Shown here: positions 1 to 9,345 of the stretch, one piece after another | Position numbering within the stretch: position 1 is the stretch's first letter | Layout of the letters: every line of letters begins with the position of its first letter | DNA from: a virus | Virus record (IMG/VR): IMGVR_UViG_3300001533_002237 | Coordinates: 1 to 64,000 of that record | Length of the DNA stretch: 64,000 nucleotides | Strand: one strand, 5' to 3' | Notes under the pieces: model-generated | Told to the model about the DNA's origin: nothing | Databases searched by the model: none | What the model saw: only the letters and a program-made list of their open reading frames with translations | Program-made: the position numbers and the translations under genes

Positions 1-78
1 CCAAGTCCAGTAAATAATACACAAGACATTACTGATGCACTAAGAATTTATGTTGCACCAATTTATCTTATTAATTAA
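1..78 (+). CDS. C-terminal end of an unidentified upstream gene (partial)
   Basis: Reading frame 1 is open from the window edge to a TAA at 76-78 and encodes 25 residues ending RIYVAPIYLIN. The start lies outside the window. The short hydrophobic end of beta-strand type would fit a phage structural protein, but there is too little sequence to name a family. The next gene has its own host-type promoter just downstream, so the two are probably separate transcription units. Confidence 0.45.
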   Translation, partial: PSPVNNTQDITDALRIYVAPIYLIN

Positions 79-108
79 TTGTTTATAAGATTTTTTTATT
101 TATCTTTG
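79..108 (+). promoter_or_regulatory. Bacteroidota-type promoter for the helicase gene
   Basis: TTG at 79-81 is followed by 19 bases and then TATCTTTG at 101-108, matching the TTG/TTTG-N19-TAnnTTTG consensus used by the Bacteroidota housekeeping sigma factor. The start codon is 17 bases downstream, so the leader would be short. Confidence 0.6.
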
Positions 109-125
109 TACTATATTGAATTATT

Positions 126-2954
126 ATGCAAAAATTAGTGTTTGTAGTACATTGTGAACGAATAAAAAATAGACAGTGGTATTATCTTAGATTCCCAATT
201 AATGACCAATTAATTCAGAGATTAAAAAATTTACCTGAAGATACTCGTAAATGGAATGCAGGTATGATGTGTTGGGAAGTTAAGGTATCATCATTATTTG
301 CTTTAATAAAAAGATATAAAGGGTCAACTAAAATCCATTTTGATTTTGGAAATGAAGAAAGTCGTAAGATTTTTATTGAACAAGTTAAAAAAATTGAAGT
401 TAAAGAAGAAGAAAAACGGAAATTTATTATTGACCTTAATATAAAAAAAGAAGAATGGGTTAAATATAAAGAAGAACTTGAGAAAACATATGTTGAGTAT
501 AGTGATGAAATGCATGCATTATTAAAAGAAGGTGTTAAATTATATCCGCACCAAATTGTTGCAAGCATGTTTATGAATGTTACTCGTAATACGCTGATTA
601 GCCATGACATGGGTTTAGGAAAAACACTTTCTGCAATATTATATGCTGAGATGAATAATTTTGAAAAAATTTTTGTTATAACACCTAATTCATTAAAATT
701 TAATTTTTATTATGAAATAAAGAAATTTACTGATAGTACTGCACATATAATTAATTGGAATAAAAATGATTGTGGTCTTGAGGAAGCAAAATATATAATA
801 GTAAATTACGATTTCTTTAATCCCAATATTAAAAGTGGTAAATTTTTAACTAAGTGGAAAAAATTGGGTATTAATGTTATTGATGCAGTAATTTGTGATG
901 AAAGTCAAAAAATAAAAAATACTAAGACAAATATTTATAAAAACTTTAAAAGAACTTTTAGTAAATCAATATTCAGGGATGGTAAAATTAGTAAAATATT
1001 TTTATCAGGAACGCCAGCACCAAATCGTGCACATGAATTATATACAGTACTTAATCAAATTTCACCACTTGATTTTCCAACAAAAAAATATTTTCAAGAA
1101 TATTATTGTGGTATGACTCGTGATTTAGAAGGGGGTTGGGGATATCAAATTGATACAATGGCACAAAAATTTGAAGAATTATACCATAAAATAGCACCAT
1201 TTACACATAGAAAACGTAAATTTGAAGTCTTAACCGACCTTCCAGATAAGACATATCAACGTATTATATTGGAAATGACAGAAAAAGAACAAAAAATATA
1301 TAATGATATTGAAGCAGGTGTAAGCAATGAATTCATTGAACAACCTAATGGAAATCCATTAACAATAATGATTCGATTAAGACAGTATTTAGCACAACTT
1401 AAAATTAAACACGTAAATGATGTTATTGAAAATGTTTTGGAAACAGGAGAAAAGGTAATAATAATGGATTATTTTAAAGATTCACTTCGTGAATTAAAAG
1501 AAATGTTTGGTGATATTGCTGGATTACATACTGGTGACCAAAGCGTGGAAGAACGTTCCGAGTTAGTGAAGAAGTTTCAAAACCCTGATAGTAATTTAAA
1601 AGTTTTTTTAGGTAGTATTCAAACGAGTAATTATGGACTTACACTTACTGCTGCAAGTAAATTATTTATTATGACGTTACCATATAGTGTTGGGGAATAT
1701 GACCAAGCTGCTGATAGATGTATTTTAAATGGTGAATTAGTATTAACTAAAAATGGGTATATTCCAATTGAAAAAATTAAAATTAATGATTTAGTTTATA
1801 CAGTTAAAGGTAATTGGAAATTAGTATCTAATATCAGTAATAAGATTGAGAGAAACAAATCGTTTTATGATATTAAATATAAAGGATTTTATAAACCATT
1901 AAGATGTACCGAAGACCATAAAGTATATGTATATAATTATAATGACAATAAATATTATTGGATTGAAGCATCACAGATTAATATAATGAAACACGGAATG
2001 GTTTTTCCAAAAATTAACATTGGTAACTATAATGAAAAATTTCAAATTGAAGAATATAAATCAAATAGACATAATAAACAAAACATTTATTTAAATCCTA
2101 ATTTAACTAAAGAATTATTATATGCTTTTGGTAGATATGTTGGTGATGGACATGTAAACAATCATCAAGTGTCAATATGTGGACATATTAAAGAATATCA
2201 AGAAGTATTGAATTGTATTAATACAATAAAAAATGAATTTAATATATTAAATCATACTGAATATAAAAGAGATAATAAAGTGGAAATGTATATATCATCA
2301 ATCGAGTTAAGAAACAATTTTAAAATCTGGTTTGGTGAAGGCGCATATAATAAATCAATACCTGATTTTATATTTCATTTAGATAAATTTCTAATTAAAT
2401 CTTTTTTGGATGGATATTATGGTGCTGATGGTTATAAACGAAAAAACACACAACAAGCATCGACTGTTTCAAAATATTTATTTTATCAAATAATTTTTTT
2501 GGAAGGCTTATTAGGTAATACTCCTTCACTTAGATTTAATGATAATGCAAAATGTTGGTCAGTCGAATATTCCTTACAGGATAAAATAAAAAGAAAGATG
2601 TTAATTAAAAATCATAATGGTAACATTATATATCCAATTCAAGAAATTAAAAATTATAAACCAAAACGAATTGATGAAAGAGTATATGATTTGACAATTG
2701 AAGATGATGAATCATTTATTGTCGGATTATCTACTGTACATAATTGTCATCGTATTGGTCAGAAGAATGTGGTAAATATTTACCCGTTAATATTTCCAGA
2801 TACAATTGATGATTATATATTTTCAGCTATTGAAGGAAAACGTAAAGAAATTGTTAAAGTTATTGATAATGAAGATTATACTTCAAATATAAATGAATCG
2901 GTATTAAGTGAAGTAATTGAAAAAATTAAGGAAAAACATGGCAAATCAGTATAA
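126..2954 (+). CDS. SNF2-family DNA helicase/translocase interrupted by an intein
   Basis: This is an ATP-dependent superfamily 2 DNA translocase of the SNF2/SMARCAL1 kind. It probably takes part in phage fork remodelling or recombination, the niche of T4 UvsW. Residues 1-75 resemble a HARP-like substrate-binding region. Walker A is MGLGKT (residues 162-167), motif II is CDESQ, motif III is SGTPAPN, and motif VI reads QAADR-CHRIGQ once the intein is removed. The intein occupies residues 532-873, leaving a host protein of about 600 residues, a normal length for this family. The 3' end overlaps the next small gene, whose ATG is at 2938. A host-type promoter lies upstream. The SNF2 assignment is secure; the exact biological role is inferred. 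Confidence 0.9.
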   Translation: MQKLVFVVHCERIKNRQWYYLRFPINDQLIQRLKNLPEDTRKWNAGMMCWEVKVSSLFALIKRYKGSTKIHFDFGNEESRKIFIEQVKKIEVKEEEKRKFIIDLNIKKEEWVKYKEELEKTYVEYSDEMHALLKEGVKLYPHQIVASMFMNVTRNTLISHDMGLGKTLSAILYAEMNNFEKIFVITPNSLKFNFYYEIKKFTDSTAHIINWNKNDCGLEEAKYIIVNYDFFNPNIKSGKFLTKWKKLGINVIDAVICDESQKIKNTKTNIYKNFKRTFSKSIFRDGKISKIFLSGTPAPNRAHELYTVLNQISPLDFPTKKYFQEYYCGMTRDLEGGWGYQIDTMAQKFEELYHKIAPFTHRKRKFEVLTDLPDKTYQRIILEMTEKEQKIYNDIEAGVSNEFIEQPNGNPLTIMIRLRQYLAQLKIKHVNDVIENVLETGEKVIIMDYFKDSLRELKEMFGDIAGLHTGDQSVEERSELVKKFQNPDSNLKVFLGSIQTSNYGLTLTAASKLFIMTLPYSVGEYDQAADRCILNGELVLTKNGYIPIEKIKINDLVYTVKGNWKLVSNISNKIERNKSFYDIKYKGFYKPLRCTEDHKVYVYNYNDNKYYWIEASQINIMKHGMVFPKINIGNYNEKFQIEEYKSNRHNKQNIYLNPNLTKELLYAFGRYVGDGHVNNHQVSICGHIKEYQEVLNCINTIKNEFNILNHTEYKRDNKVEMYISSIELRNNFKIWFGEGAYNKSIPDFIFHLDKFLIKSFLDGYYGADGYKRKNTQQASTVSKYLFYQIIFLEGLLGNTPSLRFNDNAKCWSVEYSLQDKIKRKMLIKNHNGNIIYPIQEIKNYKPKRIDERVYDLTIEDDESFIVGLSTVHNCHRIGQKNVVNIYPLIFPDTIDDYIFSAIEGKRKEIVKVIDNEDYTSNINESVLSEVIEKIKEKHGKSV
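1719..2744 (+). mobile_element. Intein with LAGLIDADG homing endonuclease domain
   Basis: This is an in-frame insertion of 342 residues between the Arg and Cys of helicase motif VI (QAADR / CHRIGQK). It starts with Cys (CILNGE, block A) and ends VHN followed by Cys, the canonical splice junctions. A Hint-type C-terminal block (VYDLTIEDDESFIVG) precedes the end. The central part carries two LAGLIDADG-like helices (YAFGRYVGDGH and FLDGYYGADG), which argues for an active or recently active homing endonuclease. Splicing would restore an uninterrupted DRCHRIGQ. Junction residues and catalytic blocks are read directly; splicing activity is inferred. Confidence 0.93.
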
Positions 2955-3299
2955 ATGGAATATTAATCCTTTTCAAGATTTTTTATTAGCATCATTAATG
3001 TATGATGCAGATATATCTGATACGGATTTAGAAGTTGATATTTATATCGCATTTAATTCAATATTAGGATATTTACTTAATGATTCAAAAGAAATTGAAT
3101 TATTAGATTTTGAAATAAAAAAAATAATAATAAATTTAAAATTATTGGTAAAAATCTAATATCTGCACTTTGGTTATCAGGTATCTTTCCTAAAAACCCA
3201 ATAAAAGTAATAAATGAAAATGAATATTTTATTGACAATTTAAAATATAAGTTTAATCCAAAGACAAATAAATTAACTCATCAATTAATTAAAAAATGA
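2938..3299 (+). pseudogene. Small unidentified gene with a single-base frameshift
   Basis: The ATG at 2938 opens a frame encoding MANQYKWNINPFQDF and so on, which stops at 3159. From the A-run at about 3117-3124 a different frame continues without interruption (KFKIIGKNLISALWLSGIF...HQLIKK) to a TGA at 3297-3299. That TGA overlaps the ATG of the next gene as ATGA. The natural coupling at the far end, and the sensible composition of both halves, indicate one gene of about 120 residues broken by a one-base change in a homopolymer. This is either a real inactivating or slippage-prone site or a sequencing error. No family is recognised. It also overlaps the helicase 3' end. Confidence 0.6.
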
Positions 3300-4108
3300 A
3301 AAAAGTAGGTGTTTTATTTTCTGGTGGTCTAGATTCTACATATTTAGTTTGGAAGAATCTTAAAGACGGAAATCAGGTTTTCCCAATATATGTGGAAATT
3401 GAAAATAATGATGTAAAATCTATTCTTGAAAAAAATAGAATTGAATTATTATACGATGAATTTTCAAAAGAATTTAAAGAAAAAATTCATTTTATTAGTT
3501 ATGCTACAAGTGTTGGCGTTAATGCAAATGAAGATAGTTTATATTTTAAACAAATACCAATTTGGATATTAGCTATGATGTTTTATCAGAGTATTGATAT
3601 TGATGAAATACAAATTGGTTATGTTAGTAATGATGATGCTATACCATATTTAGATGATATACAAAACATTTATAAATCATATGAAGTAATTCATAATAAA
3701 TTGAGACCATTAGTATTTCCTTTATCGAAAAAGAAAAAATATGATATGGCACATGAATTACCTAAAGAATATTTAGATTTAATAATTAGTTGTGAAAATC
3801 CTAAAATTATCGGTTCTAAAGATGATAAGATTATTCAATATGAACCATGTTGTAAATGTGTACCTTGTAGAACGATAATTAGTAGTAATTATTATGAAAC
3901 AAATAATTTTCCTGAAATATATAAGAAAAATTTAATTAAAATGCATTTACATGAATTACAAAAATTAAATTATAAATTATTTGATGAAAATGGAAAAGAA
4001 TTTAATCATTGGAATTATTATTCTGATGATGAAATAACAAATGAACCATATCAACTTAAAATTAATTTTTTTAAATCTCCGAAAATTAATTATATTGAAC
4101 GTGGTTAA
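3296..4108 (+). CDS. QueC-like PP-loop ATPase (7-cyano-7-deazaguanine synthase type)
   Basis: This is a PP-loop enzyme of the QueC (preQ0 synthase) kind, which converts 7-carboxy-7-deazaguanine to 7-cyano-7-deazaguanine using ATP and ammonia. The ATP-pyrophosphatase loop SGGLDST lies at residues 9-15. A zinc site is visible as an upstream Cys (SCENP) plus the CCKCVPC cluster, matching the C...CGxCxxC of QueC. At 270 residues it is slightly longer than bacterial QueC. In phages such enzymes supply 7-deazaguanine bases for DNA modification. No FolE, QueD, QueE or DpdA partner is in this window, so the pathway is not proven. The ATG overlaps the stop of the preceding frameshifted gene. Confidence 0.72.
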   Translation: MKKVGVLFSGGLDSTYLVWKNLKDGNQVFPIYVEIENNDVKSILEKNRIELLYDEFSKEFKEKIHFISYATSVGVNANEDSLYFKQIPIWILAMMFYQSIDIDEIQIGYVSNDDAIPYLDDIQNIYKSYEVIHNKLRPLVFPLSKKKKYDMAHELPKEYLDLIISCENPKIIGSKDDKIIQYEPCCKCVPCRTIISSNYYETNNFPEIYKKNLIKMHLHELQKLNYKLFDENGKEFNHWNYYSDDEITNEPYQLKINFFKSPKINYIERG

Positions 4109-4140
4109 TTAAATTATGAATTAAAAAATAATATTATAAT

Positions 4141-7100
4141 ATGAATAAACATCAAGTTTTAGGTGAAATTAAAGGATTCCTTGAAGGATATAATGAAGAT
4201 ATTAAATATTTAGTTAATGTCGAAACCGACCCAAGAACAAATTATGCTGAATGTATAATTCATGAACCAAATCATGAACCAAGAATTGAAAAGATAAGAT
4301 ATGAACCTTTTATGTATATGAAGGATTTATCTAGAATTGGTCGAATATTATATGCTAATTATGACGAATCATATATTGAAAGCAAGAAAATTAAATATGG
4401 TATAACAATAACTAAATTAAATACTGGAAATCAACAAAGATTATTAGATGGTTATTATTATAAAATAACTAGTCATAGGTCATATAATGATATAATTAAT
4501 TATATTCGTGATGGCGGTATTGATATTTTCGAAAAATTAACTGATGAACTTGGAAATTTTGTTAGAGATAATAAAGGTAAATTTGTTTATAGAAATCGTG
4601 ATTTATTTCATTCAGTTAAAACAACTGAACAATTTTTTATTTCAACACAATCAAGACTTTATAAAGGGTATGAACAATATAAGGAAGTTCATAGATTAAC
4701 ATATGATATTGAGACAACTGGTTTACGTTATCAAATTGCTAGAATGTTTGCTATTGGTGTTAGAGATAATCGTGGTTTTGAACAAGTTTTAGAAATAGAA
4801 AAAAATGATGATGAATCTGAAATAAGATTAATCCAAGATTTTTTTAATTTAATTGATTTAAAAAAACCTGCTGTTATTGTTGGTCATAACTCTGAAGATT
4901 TTGACTTCGAATTTATTTTAGGGAGAGCTAAAATACTTAAAATGGACTTAACTCAAGTCCCAAATGGATTAAAAGAAGGTGTGCTTTTAAAACGAAAAGG
5001 AAATACGAGTGTTAAGTACGGCAATACAACTGATAAATATACTTCAACTGAAATGTGGGGATATTCATTTATTGATACTCTCCATGCTGCGAAAAGAACT
5101 GCTGCAGTTAATAGCGATTTGAAAAGAACAAACCTAAAATATATTGCAAAATTTGAAAACTTTGCAAGAAAAAATAGAACATATATTAAAGGTGAAGATA
5201 ATGATATTGGTAAATTTTATAATGAAAATAATGTTTTCTTAATTAATGAAAAAAATGAATATATTGAATTACCACCTGAATTTCAAGAAGTTGGAAGAAA
5301 TCTATATAAACTTCAAGTAAATAAGGATAACATAACTGATGAACAATACAAGACATATAAAGCTAAATTTCTTAATGATGATAAGTTAATTAATAATGAA
5401 AAAACATTCGTTGATTGGTTTAAAGAAAATTGTATTGATAAAAAATTAACAACGTTTTTAGGTGGTAAGAAATTAGTACATCAATATCTTCTTGATGACC
5501 TTTGGGAAACAGAACAAGTTGATGAATTATATAATCAATCATCATTTATGCTTGCTAAAATAGTACCAACAGTTTATCAGAGAATTTGTACTATGGGTAC
5601 AGCAAGTATTTGGAATTTATTACTTACTGCATGGAGTTATGAAAATGATTTAGCAATTCCAATTCCAGATAAATTTGAAAAATTTGGTGGTGGATTAGCC
5701 AGAACATATAAAAAAGGATATTCAACTAAGATAATTAAAATTGACTACGCATCTCTTTACCCTATGATTCAGTTAACTCATGGAGTATTTCCGATGTTTG
5801 ATATTACTGGTGTTATGCAGAAAATGTTGTTATATATGACAACTACTCGTAATATCTATAAGAAAATGGGTGCTGGTGCTAAGTTAGATAATGAAGAACT
5901 TGGATTATTAAAACAAGTTGATCATGAAGCACATGATAAATATCTTAATGATAAGTTAATCAAAGAAGATATTGCGATGTTTAAGGTAAAACAATTACCT
6001 ATTAAAATTTTGAATAACTCGTTATATGGTGCATTAGGTTCACACATTAGTTTTAACTGGTCAGATAATATTTGTGCTGCATGGATTACAAGTGTTGCTC
6101 GTTTAGAATTAAGACATGCAATTCATTGGTTTAGTCAATTTGGTTGTATTGCATTATTAGCTGTAACTGATGGTGTTAACTTTAAAATACCCGATTTCAC
6201 ACATATAATAGTAAATGAAAATGGAGTTGATGATTCATCAAAAGATGAAGCACCTATTGATGAAATGTGGATTTATGGTGGTAAAACAGGTATTAATGCT
6301 TTAATTGAATATTTTAATGATACTGAAATGCCAAAACCATATATGAGTGTTGATAATGATGGTGAAAGTATTTCTTGTTTAAATCTTGCTCGTATTAATT
6401 ATGCAATGCTTTCAGAAACTAAAGATAAGAAAACTGGTGAAGTTAAAGAAAAAATTAAATTAACAGGTAATACATTGAAATCGAAAGTAATGCCTGAATA
6501 TATTCAAGAATTTATTGATAAAGGTTTGGATTTAATTCTTCATGGTAAAGGAAAAGAATTTGTTGAATATTATTATAGTTATGCTGAAGATATTCGATAT
6601 ATGCAAATACCTTTAAAGAAAATTGCTAGTAAAAGTAAAGTAAAACAAACACTTAAAGCATATAAAAACAGAGGTACTGACAAGAATGGTAAAGCTAAAG
6701 CAAGTCAGGCACACATGGAATTATTAATTCAAGAAAGAGAGAAAATTGCGTTAGAACTTTTTGAAAAACATAAAATAGAGTTAGGTTTTGATAGTCCAGA
6801 AAAAGAACCGAAGAAAATTGATGATATTATGAAAGTTGTCATTAATTACATGCTACCTGAACCTGAATTAGATAGTACTGTTTATTATGTTAATACTGGT
6901 GAACGTAAATCACATGGTGATGTGAAAAAGGATAAAGATACTGGTGAAATAGAATTACGTTGCAAATTGATTAGTGCTAAAGACCTTGAAGAAAATCCTG
7001 ATATGACTGGTGAATATAATTATGAAAGATATCTTGATGCATTTAATAAAAGAGTTTGTTATAGTGATAAAAAAATAGGTGCTTTGCTTTCGGCATTTGA

Positions 7101-7848
7101 ACCAGAAGTTGCTGAGAAAATTCCTATAGAATTAGTGAAGAAAGGTGAAAATGCTGGTGATTTAATCAAAGGTGATTTTAATCCATTAAAAAATGAATTA
7201 GAACTTAAATCATTCGACCTCGATGATTTTGATGAATCAATGCATTTAAGCGAAAAAGAAGTTGATTTCTGGAATAAGACAGGATATGACCCAAGACTTG
7301 TATGGGATGGTTTTAAAATGCGTGATGATTATAAAGTCCATTATGAAATTTATGAAAACGCATTAAATTTCTTAAATTCAAAATTAGAAGAAAAAGGTGA
7401 TAAACTCAGAATTAAATCAGTAAATGATGATTATCAAAAAGATGATTTAGTTCTAATTAAAAATAATAGTAATTATAGTCTTGGTGTATATAATGGTATT
7501 TATATGAAAATTATCAGAGATAATATCGAAATACCAAAAAGTGAAATAGAAATAGAACTCGATAGAATTAATGAAGAAAATCAGAAAAAAAATGAAGAAT
7601 TAAAATCGAGTGAATTAATTACTAAATCAGATAGAGAAATTTTCTTAGAAGCACAAGCTAAAAAAAGACAAGAATATTTTAAGGAATTTAAACAAGTCTT
7701 TTGTCTTGATTTAACATATACAATGGAAAAATTATTTACTGAAATTCCTGAAGCCAAAGGTGCTTTTGATATGTATATTCAAAATATTGAAAATGAAATT
7801 AATAAAAGTGTAGAAGAATATTTAGGTGTTGATGAAGAAACATATTGA
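4141..7848 (+). CDS. Family B DNA polymerase (replicative, T4 gp43-like)
   Basis: This is a replicative DNA polymerase with proofreading. ExoI is YDIET (D189, E191) and ExoII is GHNSEDFDFE. Polymerase motif A is DYASLYP (D535), motif B is KILNNSLYG (622-630), and motif C is AVTDGVNF with catalytic D677. The first Asp of the usual DTD is replaced by Val675. At 1235 residues it is clearly longer than the roughly 900 of T4 and RB69. The excess lies partly between exonuclease and palm and partly in a charged C-terminal region. It sits 32 bases after the QueC-like gene, near the helicase, so this is a replication block. No promoter motif was seen directly upstream. Confidence 0.95.
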   Translation: MNKHQVLGEIKGFLEGYNEDIKYLVNVETDPRTNYAECIIHEPNHEPRIEKIRYEPFMYMKDLSRIGRILYANYDESYIESKKIKYGITITKLNTGNQQRLLDGYYYKITSHRSYNDIINYIRDGGIDIFEKLTDELGNFVRDNKGKFVYRNRDLFHSVKTTEQFFISTQSRLYKGYEQYKEVHRLTYDIETTGLRYQIARMFAIGVRDNRGFEQVLEIEKNDDESEIRLIQDFFNLIDLKKPAVIVGHNSEDFDFEFILGRAKILKMDLTQVPNGLKEGVLLKRKGNTSVKYGNTTDKYTSTEMWGYSFIDTLHAAKRTAAVNSDLKRTNLKYIAKFENFARKNRTYIKGEDNDIGKFYNENNVFLINEKNEYIELPPEFQEVGRNLYKLQVNKDNITDEQYKTYKAKFLNDDKLINNEKTFVDWFKENCIDKKLTTFLGGKKLVHQYLLDDLWETEQVDELYNQSSFMLAKIVPTVYQRICTMGTASIWNLLLTAWSYENDLAIPIPDKFEKFGGGLARTYKKGYSTKIIKIDYASLYPMIQLTHGVFPMFDITGVMQKMLLYMTTTRNIYKKMGAGAKLDNEELGLLKQVDHEAHDKYLNDKLIKEDIAMFKVKQLPIKILNNSLYGALGSHISFNWSDNICAAWITSVARLELRHAIHWFSQFGCIALLAVTDGVNFKIPDFTHIIVNENGVDDSSKDEAPIDEMWIYGGKTGINALIEYFNDTEMPKPYMSVDNDGESISCLNLARINYAMLSETKDKKTGEVKEKIKLTGNTLKSKVMPEYIQEFIDKGLDLILHGKGKEFVEYYYSYAEDIRYMQIPLKKIASKSKVKQTLKAYKNRGTDKNGKAKASQAHMELLIQEREKIALELFEKHKIELGFDSPEKEPKKIDDIMKVVINYMLPEPELDSTVYYVNTGERKSHGDVKKDKDTGEIELRCKLISAKDLEENPDMTGEYNYERYLDAFNKRVCYSDKKIGALLSAFEPEVAEKIPIELVKKGENAGDLIKGDFNPLKNELELKSFDLDDFDESMHLSEKEVDFWNKTGYDPRLVWDGFKMRDDYKVHYEIYENALNFLNSKLEEKGDKLRIKSVNDDYQKDDLVLIKNNSNYSLGVYNGIYMKIIRDNIEIPKSEIEIELDRINEENQKKNEELKSSELITKSDREIFLEAQAKKRQEYFKEFKQVFCLDLTYTMEKLFTEIPEAKGAFDMYIQNIENEINKSVEEYLGVDEETY

Positions 7849-7856
7849 TATTATTA

Positions 7857-7865
7857 AGTATTTAT
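7857..7865 (+). promoter_or_regulatory. Putative phage late promoter (AGTATTTAT)
   Basis: AGTATTTAT lies 16 bases before the ATG at 7882. It is the first of a family of near-identical elements before genes throughout the window. Confidence 0.6.
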
Positions 7866-7881
7866 ATGAAAATATTCTAAC

Positions 7882-8544
7882 ATGAAATATAAAAAGAAAG
7901 AATTAGCTGAAATAATTGATGGAAATGGTGAATTAATTGGTAAAAATGATATACCTGATGTTGATAAAGATGCTGATACTCAAGCAAAAAACACAAGTGA
8001 TTATAATGCGAAAGTAGGAACACAACCATTTAGATACGATATGTTGGGTCGTTTCGGATTCACATTAATGCCTTTTATGGAAGGTGAAGAAAAAAATCAA
8101 GGTCAAACTGAATTAGTTAATGATGTTTCAGATGAATTATTTGACTTATATCTTGAGATTCTTGAAAATTTTTATAGAAATCCTAATAAAATTAAATCAG
8201 AATTTAGAGTAATAGCTAAAGAAAAAGCTGATGGTTCAGATAAAAATGCTCTTAAAGATAATATTAAATTTAATTTTAATAAATATAGTGAAAAATTAAT
8301 CAAAATTTTTGAAAAACATTTAGATGAGTCATTAAAAAATCTTGATGAACAATTTCAAGAAAATATTGTAGAAGGTAAAGTTCTTGAAGTAATTGTTGAT
8401 AAAAAAGAAGATGAAATGACAACTAAAACTGATGATAAAGAAGTACGTGAAAAGAAAATTGAAAAAATCGCTGGTCTAATTAATAAATTAGAAAAGAAAG
8501 ATATTGATAAGTTAGTAAATTTATTGGAGAAAAAGAATGGCTAA
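7882..8544 (+). CDS. Unidentified acidic protein, probably virion-related
   Basis: The 220-residue product is not recognised. It is rich in Lys, Asp and Glu. It has a region with aromatic residues and glycine (residues 50-75, QPFRYDMLGRFGFTLMPF), then long predicted helices and a Lys/Glu-rich C-terminus. There is no signal peptide or membrane segment. It begins a transcription unit led by the putative late promoter and overlaps the next gene by 8 bases, so it is probably translated together with the Nudix fusion. Late expression suggests a structural or assembly role, but no catalytic motif supports a specific function. Confidence 0.6.
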   Translation: MKYKKKELAEIIDGNGELIGKNDIPDVDKDADTQAKNTSDYNAKVGTQPFRYDMLGRFGFTLMPFMEGEEKNQGQTELVNDVSDELFDLYLEILENFYRNPNKIKSEFRVIAKEKADGSDKNALKDNIKFNFNKYSEKLIKIFEKHLDESLKNLDEQFQENIVEGKVLEVIVDKKEDEMTTKTDDKEVREKKIEKIAGLINKLEKKDIDKLVNLLEKKNG

Positions 8545-9301
8545 TCAAGAATTATATAATAAGACGTATAAAATACCAACAGAAGTACTAAAAGACATTC
8601 AAATAGCCTTGGTATCCAATCCTAATGGTGAAGGTGTTAAACGAGCTAAATTCATGCTTAAAAACGGTTATCTAACTTATCAAGCAATGAAAAGAATATT
8701 ACATGATTTTGATAAAATGGATAATACTCAACAAGCTCTTGCTGGTGGTCAACAAATGAAAGCATTTATTGAAACAACATTAAATGCTGATAGAAATGCC
8801 GAAAAAACAGGTAAAAAGGTTAGACGAGATATGAGAAATAATATCCAATCTGATTTAAAATCACATCAGGCAAGACCAGACCTTAACGAGAGTAAAAAAA
8901 AAGATAAAGCAAAAAATGCTGTTGCTGTTATTGTGAATAATGATAATAAAATTTTATTATTAAAACGTTCTGATTACGAAAAACAATGGATGCCGAATAA
9001 ATGGTCATTAGTCGGTGGTGCAATTGAAAAAGGTGAAACACCTCAAAAAGCTGTTGAAAGAGAAATAATGGAAGAAACTGGATTAGAAATAAAAAAATTC
9101 AGTAAATCATTTACAATTGAAACACATCAAGATAGTATTGAACATGTATTCGCCTGTAGATATGATGGTGAACCAACAGATATTAAACTTAATGATGAAA
9201 ATAGTAATTATGGTTGGTATGATATTAGTGAAATGGAATATCTTGATATTGTTCCACATTTAATTGAATTTATTACATTAGTATTTAAAAAATATAATTA
9301 A
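8537..9301 (+). CDS. Nudix hydrolase domain fused to a phage-specific N-terminal region
   Basis: Residues 127-250 form a Nudix hydrolase. The Nudix box GX5EX7REUXEEXGU is complete from G161 to L183 (E167, R175, E176, E179, E180). Such enzymes hydrolyse nucleoside diphosphates linked to another group, for example oxidised dNTPs, NAD-like compounds or RNA caps. Residues 1-120 are a separate helical, basic region (KIPTEVLKDIQIAL..., ending in a Lys-rich linker) of a kind often found alone in phage proteins; its role is unknown. The substrate cannot be read from sequence. The gene overlaps the upstream gene by 8 bases and shares its late-type promoter. Confidence 0.85.
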   Translation: MANQELYNKTYKIPTEVLKDIQIALVSNPNGEGVKRAKFMLKNGYLTYQAMKRILHDFDKMDNTQQALAGGQQMKAFIETTLNADRNAEKTGKKVRRDMRNNIQSDLKSHQARPDLNESKKKDKAKNAVAVIVNNDNKILLLKRSDYEKQWMPNKWSLVGGAIEKGETPQKAVEREIMEETGLEIKKFSKSFTIETHQDSIEHVFACRYDGEPTDIKLNDENSNYGWYDISEMEYLDIVPHLIEFITLVFKKYN

Positions 9302-9303
9302 AT

Positions 9304-9312
9304 TGTATTTAT
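9304..9312 (+). promoter_or_regulatory. Putative phage late promoter (TGTATTTAT)
   Basis: TGTATTTAT is a one-base variant of the AGTATTTAT element, located 33 bases before the ATG at 9346 and just after the stop codon of the Nudix gene. Confidence 0.5.
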
Positions 9313-9345
9313 AATAAATAACAGAAAAGATTAAAAACTAAAAAA

